64,000 nt of DNA from Portulaca oleracea (lineage: Eukaryota; Streptophyta; Magnoliopsida; Caryophyllales; Portulacaceae), in assembly GCA_029582165.1 (NCBI GenBank), contig CM055875.1:26553144-26617143 (forward strand). The letters run 5' to 3'. The notes beneath the pieces were generated by a model that saw nothing but the letters and a program-made list of their open reading frames with translations, made no database searches and was not told where the DNA came from. Below, in pieces: positions 56,823 to 64,000 of the stretch. Made by a program: the position numbers and the translations under genes. Position 1 is the first letter of the stretch; each line of letters starts with the position of its first letter.

Positions 56823-58195
56823 CCACCAAAAGTGCTCCTTAAGTCCCTATACATTTTCGTGCCTCCTGGATGTACGGAGTATGTTGAGCTATGGCCTTCC
56901 TCCAAAAGCTTAAGTTTTAAATTTCCCTGGTCGGGTACACATAGCCTATTTTGGAACCTCAAAATTCCATCCTCGTGCACTAGAAATCTAGGCATCCCTT
57001 TGGTAGCTAGATTATCCACAATTCTTTTGATTCCAGGATCATTCATTTGTTCGGCCTTGATCTCTTCGATGATAGAGGGTTGAAGGGTTAACATAGCCAA
57101 TCTCTTAGCCGTCTCACCCTGCTTTACTACTTCGATGTTTTCCTTATTCAGCTCCAGCAACATCCTTGGATGAATTTCGAGACGGCTCAAGGTCCCATGC
57201 TGGGTTTTCCTGCTCAAGGCATCTGCCACTGAGTTTACTTTCCCGGGATGATATTGGATATTCAAATCGTAATCTTTGATGAGTTCTAGCCATCTTCGCT
57301 GCCTTAAATTCAACTCTTTTTGAGTGAATATGTACTTGAGGCTCTTATGATCCGTAAAGATTGTAGTAGGGGCTCCATAAAGATAATGCCTCCAAATCTT
57401 TAGGGCAAAAACTACTGCCGCTAGCTCTAAGTCATGCGTCGGGTAATTCTTCTCATACGGCTTTAGCTGTCGTGCAGCATAAGCTATCACTTTATCGTTT
57501 TGCATCAGCACGCACCCCAGCCCTTGATGTGACGCATCACTGTACACTACATACTCCTTTCCTTCCTCCGGTAAGGACAAAACTGGGGCGGTTGTGAGTT
57601 TCTCTTTAAGTGCTTGAAAAGCATATTCACACTCGTCGGCCCATTCAAACCGGGTCGTCTTCTTGAGAAGATTGGTTAAGGGATGGGCTATTTTAGAAAA
57701 GTCCGGAACGAACCTCCTATAGTATCCGGCCATACCTAGAAAGCTTCGGACTTCCGTAACCGTAGTGGGTCTCGCCCAATCCTTAACGGCGGATACTTTG
57801 CTAGGGTCCACTCGGATCCCTTCACTGGTGACTATATGCCCTAAAAATCCGACTTCCTTGAGCCAAAACTCACACTTGGAAAACTTAGCATATAACCGAC
57901 GCTCTCTTAGCGTCTGGAGCACCATTCTCAAATAATTTTCGTGTCCCTCTCTACTCTTTGAGTACACCAATATATCATCAATGAAAACCACCACAAATTT
58001 ATCCAGATAAGGCTTGAACACTCGATTCATTAAGTCCATAAACACTGTTGGGGCATTCGTAAGTCCAAAAGGCATTACAGTAAACTCATAGTGCCCATAT
58101 CTTGTTCTAAAGGCGGTTTTAGGAATGTCCTCATCCTTAACCCTAAGCTGATGGTATCCTGACCTCAAATCAATCTTAGAAAATACTCCTGCTCC
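56813..58195 (-). pseudogene. gypsy reverse transcriptase and RNase H
   Basis: One long open frame shows RT motifs [38 protein letters not shown], the catalytic F-I-D-D box (about 57974-57985) and [11 protein letters not shown]. It then shows RNase H with [36 protein letters not shown] and [11 protein letters not shown]. The linker [10 protein letters not shown] leads toward integrase. It is separated from the N-terminal part of RT by the TAA at 58196-58198, which replaces the conserved Gln in the FDQLQG motif. Confidence 0.92.
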
Positions 58196-59395
58196 TTAGA
58201 GTTGGTCAAATAGGTCATCAATTCTAGGAAGAGGGTACTTGTTCTTGGTCGTGACTTTGTTCAACTCTCGGTAGTCGATACATAATCTCAGACTTCCGTC
58301 CTTCTGTACAAACAGCACTGGAGCTCCCCAGGGCGACGTACTAGGTCTAATGAAACCTTTGCTTAATAAGTCTTCCAACTGCACCTTTAACTCCTTAAGC
58401 TCAGCTGGGGCCATTCGATAGGGCGCTTGAGATATAGGCCGAGTTCCAGGAACTAGCTCTATTTCAAAGTCAATCTCCCTCCTCGGGGGTAACTCCGTAA
58501 TTTCTTCAGGGAAAACATCTCGAAACTCTTGCACCACAGGAATTTCTTCCATCTTGGGCGAATCCTTAGAATCTTCACTAATCAAACACAAGTAACCCTC
58601 GTACCCGTGATTTAGCAACTTCCGAGCCTTTACATATGTTATGATAGGACACGGATTTACTCCTAAGTCCCCAATGAATCGAACTTCAACTCCCGAAGTG
58701 TTCCTAAGAACAACTATCCCTTCACCGCATCGAATTTGAGCTTGAGTCGCGTTCAACCAATCCATTCCTAGGATCACATTGAATTCCTCTAAATCTAACT
58801 GAATGAGATTAGCTGGAAAGATTTCTCCATTTAAAACAAGGGGTACTTCCATGAAACAATTTTCACATGCGATGGTTTGGCCATTAGGTAGGCTGATTGA
58901 ATAATTTACCGCACATGCTAGATTTCTTAAATTCAACCTTAGCGCAACTTTAGATGAAATAAACGAATGCATAGCTCCAGAATCAAATAATGCAACTAAA
59001 GGCTTAGCATGTACATAAACTGTTCCGGTTACAACCATACCAGACTTTGCTGCATCCTTTTTGCCCATAACGTAGGCTTGCCCCACGCTTCCCTGCTGCG
59101 GTGCCGTCCTTGAGGGTGGTGCTGGCCGTGTCGTTCCAGGTTCCGGTCGCCTAATCCTCTTGGGGCACTCAGCCGCCCTATGATCAGTTCCCCCACACCA
59201 TAAACAATTGTTCGTGCCCACCCGGCATTGCGCGGTCGAATGGTTCGCTCTCCCGCATTTCTTGCATGGTTCCCGGGTGGTGGGAGGGTTCGATTGTCCC
59301 CAAAGGTTTGAAGGTATCGGTCTCTTATGCTGGTTGGATTCCACAGCAGGCGAGGGAGACACCCCCTTATCATTCCACTTTCTCTTGTTACTCCC
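58196..59395 (-). pseudogene. gypsy zinc knuckles, protease and N-terminal RT
   Basis: Two CCHC knuckles ([14 protein letters not shown] and [14 protein letters not shown]) are followed by a protease with the D-S-G triad ([14 protein letters not shown], about 58976-58984) and VILGMDWL. The RT entry has [53 protein letters not shown] and [15 protein letters not shown], where a stop intervenes. It is in the same frame as gag and as the downstream RT, so the breaks are nonsense changes only. Confidence 0.92.
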
Positions 59396-60184
59396 CTAAC
59401 TCCCTTGACTTAAAACTTTCAGCTCTTTCCTAACTCTTTCTACTTCCGCAGCCCTTTCATACATTTCCTGCATCGTCGAAAAGTGATGTGAAGATAGTTG
59501 GCTACGTATATACAGTGCTAAGCCTCCCTCATACCTAAACATTTTCATATTCTCCGATGCCACATACTCCGGGGCGAAACGGGACAATTCATTGAACTTA
59601 GAGGTGTACTGCAGCACTGAAATATCCTTGTTCACCATGCTCCACTCTAAAAATTCCTTTTCTTTTTGCCGTCTGAGTGTTAGGGGGTAGAACTGCGCCC
59701 TAAGGTCACTGAGAAAATCATTCCATGTCTTGGTCATCCCGTGGTATCTTTCCCTGACGGTTCTCCACCAAATGTCAGCTTCTCCCTTTAGGTAGAAGGT
59801 CCCTATTGTCAGTTTCTTTTCTTCAGGTACCTCTACCACTTCGAAGATCTTTTCCAGATCTCTAATCCAATCTTCCAAAGCTACAGGGTCATATCCTCCC
59901 GCATAGGTGGTGGGATTACGCTTTGCCACCCTACCAGCATAGTCTACCTCCTCAAGGTTACTTGGTTGGGCCGTAGATGGAACAGGTATACGTCTTAGCA
60001 ACTCCTAAACTAAAGCCCCAAAATGGTCGGGGTGTAAAGAAGGATTGGGAGGAGCTGATCCTAAGGATGACTCAGGTTGGGATACGATTCCCAGGGTACG
60101 TTGGGGTCCCTGTAATTATAATTGATTCCCCGCAGCTTCATGTGTCGGTTCCTCTTGTGGTGAGTTCCCCGATGTTTGAGACAT
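59396..60184 (-). pseudogene. gypsy gag
   Basis: The likely start is the ATG at 60182-60184 (MSQTSGNSPQEEP). In-frame stops follow at 60116-60118 (TAA) and 60005-60007 (TAG), then an open gag domain to the TAG at 59396-59398. The domain has YAGGYDPVALEDWIRDLEKIF, LKGEADIWWRTVRERY, WNDFLSDLRAQFYPLTLR and VLQYTSKFNELSRFAPEYV, typical of the retrotransposon gag family of chromoviruses. Confidence 0.88.
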
Positions 60185-61343
60185 GCTACGCAATATATAA
60201 AGAATAGTTCAACAAATGACATAATTCTCATTCATTATCCATTGGCAACGTATCCCACGTAATTACGGTTTTTAGTCATGCATACATCCCTAATGACTTT
60301 ATGGTCACAAAAACCCCAACATGCATGTTTATACATTTACATTCATATTCATAAAAGTTGAAGATGCCATAAAAGACTCTCCCCAAACGTTGCAAACCTC
60401 AAGCCATAAACCATAGTACCAACTTGTCCATTCATAAAACATTAGAGAAAATTTGGATCCTATTTTTGTTCTTCTCGGGTATCCATGTTGTCATCCTTTT
60501 CAAGGTATGTCCCAACAAGTAAACAAGTTTAATCGTTCAACATACATACACCACCTCCCTTTACCCAAAACATAGGGGGGGTTCCATAAACATGGCGAAC
60601 GGATTTGGAAGTGGGTTTCCATTCGCGTCCATCTACATCATACACGTAACATAAACACGAAGTTTCAATAAACTTTAGCAACTTAAAAGCTTGTTAACAT
60701 AAAAAAAAAAAAAGAAAACTAGACAAGGTCCGAGTCTCCACTATCTTGAACCTCATTTATTACAAAAGGGCATTCTCGTCCCTTCTCATGAGCTATCCTA
60801 GAACCACATTAAACCTTTGTGTCATATAACACCTTTAAACCTTTCACCATACATTTTGATGAGGCACTTTGCCCCTAATTTGAGCTTCGCACCAATCCCA
60901 CTTGGGATTGGATTTTATGAATTCTTATTTGAATTGATAAAATCTCTTTTAAGACTAACTCAACATGTTTCGCATCCACAACAACACTCATGCCCATGAC
61001 ATACTTTCCTAGATCCCATCTCTTATGTTGCCCTTAATTTTGCACTTAAATTTGCTTAAGTTGCTACTAAACTCCCCCATTTCCGGGAAAAATTTCGGCA
61101 GCACTTTCCCTATAAATTGGACAATCCCTAATTTTTACATATCTTCAAACCTGCAAGAAAACATATGTACCATATATATACATCCACTTGGAGCTTCAAG
61201 CTCGTCATCCAAACCAATCAATGCACACATCTCCAATATCAGTCCATAAAGGACGCATAAACCACACATAGAATCCCAAAATTCTCATACTCAAATCATA
61301 CTTCCTATAAATTCCTAATTCCCCAAACACTTCTTATAACTCT
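60185..61343 (-). other. gypsy 5' leader
   Basis: Non-coding leader between primer-binding site and gag start. It is AT-rich with only short frames, as usual for plant gypsy elements. Confidence 0.7.
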
Positions 61344-61355
61344 GCTCTGATACCA
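61344..61355 (-). other. Primer-binding site of the gypsy element
   Basis: On the minus strand TGGTATCAGAGC matches the complement of the plant initiator tRNA-Met 3' end exactly. It lies four bases after the LTR end at 61360. Confidence 0.92.
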
Positions 61356-61359
61356 AAAC

Positions 61360-64000
61360 TGTAACACCCCAACACCCTTAATCACAAGATTAACACAACA
61401 ACTCATACTAAACATGTGATTAGCGCAGTGGAACACCTTAGGGTGGAGGTATTACCGCCGTCCCCACTCGGGACAAGGCAACAACCTAAAAGAACATCAT
61501 TAAAACATATAAACATTACATACTATACTTCCAAAACATAACTTCATACTTAAAGATGAATCTCCAAAGCATAACCATCAAACTTTAAACAACCATTAAA
61601 GAGGACAAGTACAATCCTTCTTCCTTAAGCATGGGTACTTTAAAACGCGCGACACCCAAGTCGACCAGAATACTTTCAACCATGACTACCTTGCTTGCAA
61701 CACGTGTCTACCCTTGCTTGCCTTTGCCTTTACCTTGGGAGCTCAGACCTCCTAAAGCAAAACATTAAAACAACATAAAAGTGAGTGGGGAAACACTCAG
61801 CACGTAAACCTCCAACACGTCAAACCGTTCGAAAACGGTTCTAGTGCCGGTGCTTAAATTCATTTTGAAAACGGGGAGGGGATAACATGATTGAAGTAGC
61901 TTGAAATCATAAAGAACATGTCACATGAATTTAGAAGTAAACACATAAAGTCAAGAATTTTGGTCCCTTACGATCGATGCCAAAGCATCTCACACACGCG
62001 CATGCCCAAACCGATCTAAGTTTGGAATGGGTGACTGCTAAGCAGTCGACACTGGCCAGGTCTAGGACACTCGGATCAGGAGCATCAAAAGGCTAGCACT
62101 TTCTCGTAACTAACTAGAACATAAAACATAGAATACATAAAATGGGACACACTTAAAACCATGAAATAATCATAAAAGTATAAACTTAGCATAAACCGTA
62201 AACATAAAGGAGCGAAGAGTTGGACAATTTGCGTACCTTGGATTAGACGAAAGCTTTAGCGACGAGCCTCGAGCTTGAGATGGCGTGGGCGACTTGGAAG
62301 CTATAAGGAATTTGTAATGAGAGCGTAGAGAAATCGGTAAGGTTCGTGTAACTACATAAAATAGAACTAAATACTTAAACTTGTCTCATAAAAGGTAAGA
62401 AAGGAAATAAAATTTCAGATTTTAGTAATTCGCCGTTTCGGCGATAACTTGGGCTAGAAAACTCGGATTTTTGCAAACAAATACTTTTCGAAAAGGGAAA
62501 ATCATGCCCGACAATTTTGTCAACTGGCCCAAAAGCTAGAAATGAAAGGAAGGGCTAGGAAAACGGCCCGGACAGAAGCAGTGCAAGAAGAATTTATAAA
62601 CGGCTTAAAAACTTAGAGTGGAACTCATGGTGAAGATTGAATAGGATTAGAGAAGGTTCATGACTTATGAGGCATTCTCAACCATTGGCTTGAAGGAACA
62701 TAGAATTAGAGTACTTGAAGGTTCAATAAAGGAACTATTCGCTTAATGAAAACGTGAAGAAACGTCGTAACGACGGAAATTTAGGTAGGGTCGTGTTTAT
62801 GGATTTGGAAACGATTTATGAATCGATGAACGGTGAATCGGATATAATGAAAGAATGAGCTTATTGCTACTTAGACATAGAGGGACTCATAATCTTGCTA
62901 AGAACACATGTGTACCCTTTAGCCATCAACAATACTTAAACAAATCCCAAAACTCACTCATTAAACCCATGGTTTGCTAAGGTATCTATAATCCTTTAGG
63001 CAATATTCCTCAACATCAATCTAGCTTAAATTAGCTTAGAAACTCATCCAAACTATCTTAACAATACTACAAAGGTTACAAACTCATAAGAACTCCTAAT
63101 AAGACCCAATTTGCACATTTTAGGCTAAAATAGCAATAAAATTTCTGGGCAGAAACTTATTGGCCGGCCCCTAAACATAGCTTCATATCTCACTCTCCCG
63201 ATATCGTATGGCCGCAAACTTTATGTTTCCGGAAAGCTTGAAGAATGACCTAAAACTTTTATGTTTACTCTCAGAGCCAATAAGGTCCCTAAACTGACGT
63301 AAATTGCCTATCAACCTACTGACTCAGAAAAACGTATAACAAGGTACACCTTCACGGTTTTGGTCGTAACTCGGGCTATACATGCCGGATTGTCGAAATT
63401 TCAAAGCCTATAGTTAGCTAATGACTTGGACTACCATTTCCAGTAAAAATCTGGGCAAAACTCCCATTTCATAACCTCTGTAATAATCAGACATCAAAAC
63501 AGAAACTTCTTTGGCCTTTTAATTTAACATGCATGCTCTTCTTTGACCTCAACTTGCATCAATTCTTACCCAAACCTCAAATTAGCCCTTACTCATAATT
63601 TTTCCAGAATTAAAAGCTCAAAGAATACTTAACCAAGCTCACAAAACTCACATGCAACCATAGATTACACAAGCAAAAACATCCAACACTTAAATTAGCC
63701 CATAAATCAACAATTCCACCCCAAATTCATATCATCCAAGAGTAGAAACTTAAATAACATATAACTCACTTCCAAACAACCCCTAAATCATCAATTTAGC
63801 CATTAAAATCCACATGCAAGATAGAACTTTCTTTACTCATCAAGAACTAACAAGAATTACTTCCATCCTTCACCAAATTAACATGCATCTCTTCACCAAC
63901 TCAAACCCTAACTTAACCACAACTTAAATTCATGCTTGATAAACATAAAGGAGATGAAAAACATCAAGAAAACATAAATTGGAAGCAGAATTTCAGATTA
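61360..64000 (-). repeat. 5' LTR of the gypsy element (incomplete at the window end)
   Basis: The LTR starts TGTAACACCCCAACACCC and follows the left LTR almost base for base to the end of the window. About 860 more bases should lie outside, including the promoter region and outer border. Confidence 0.93.

Larger units (their letters stand above)
52129..64000 (-). mobile_element. Ty3/gypsy chromovirus-type LTR retrotransposon, cut by the window end
   Basis: The element runs right to left: 5' LTR (61360 onward, incomplete), primer-binding site, leader, gag, two zinc knuckles, protease, RT, RNase H, integrase with GPY/F-like and chromodomain-like C-terminal parts, polypurine tract, 3' LTR. RT-RNase H before integrase makes it Ty3/gypsy. 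The C-terminal VLWANQDTSEATWE and the very long LTRs fit the Tekay/Del chromovirus lineage (inference). Near-identical LTRs mean a recent insertion. The coding region has four in-frame stops and several frameshifts, so it cannot make a full polyprotein. Confidence 0.93.

Overview
The window is nuclear DNA of a flowering plant, most likely a eudicot. It is AT-rich. The four host genes have many GT-AG introns, one encodes a plastid-envelope transporter, and the retrotransposons are of plant types primed by initiator tRNA-Met. The species cannot be named from the sequence. I found no bacterial operon, CRISPR array or viral replicon, and no wholly new biological system. The main interest is the transposon archaeology between the genes.

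Host genes, modelled exon by exon with consistent reading phase: (1) a phosphoenolpyruvate/phosphate translocator, + strand, 3531-6620, 9 exons, 402 aa; (2) an L-type cyclin with an RS-like tail, - strand, 7736-11579, 8 exons, 466 aa; (3) the alpha subunit of transcription factor IIE, - strand, 21959-27709, 10 exons, 467 aa; (4) a DHHC protein S-acyltransferase of the PAT17 type, - strand, 36044-42344, 10 exons, 393 aa. All four appear intact. They act independently: plastid PEP import, splicing-linked transcription control, RNA polymerase II initiation and membrane protein palmitoylation.

Layout: 1-2827 is a truncated Ty1/copia element. 2828-11579 holds the first two genes. 11580-20908 is a transposon-rich stretch: a long fold-back element, the 5' end of a DUF630/632-type gene, an inverted-repeat element carrying a receptor-kinase piece, a MULE-type element with a 9-10 bp target duplication, a decayed LINE, and a 5'-truncated retroposed insertion with a 17-bp target duplication. 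21959-27709 is TFIIE-alpha. 28111-35364 holds MITE-like inverted repeats and a second broken copia element. 36044-42344 is the acyltransferase gene, with a fold-back element in one intron. 42728-52128 holds nested Stowaway-type MITEs, a Cassandra-like LTR with a 5S rRNA-derived promoter, a CACTA-like end, LTR-like pieces and a Tourist/Harbinger-type element with a captured A20 zinc-finger fragment. 52129 to the window end is one Ty3/gypsy element on the - strand. Its two long LTRs differ at only about 16 positions plus one indel over about 2.64 kb (counted by eye), yet its gag-pol is broken by stops and frameshifts.

All coordinates, splice sites and repeat borders were read by eye. Family names rest on recognised protein or terminal motifs, not on database searches.
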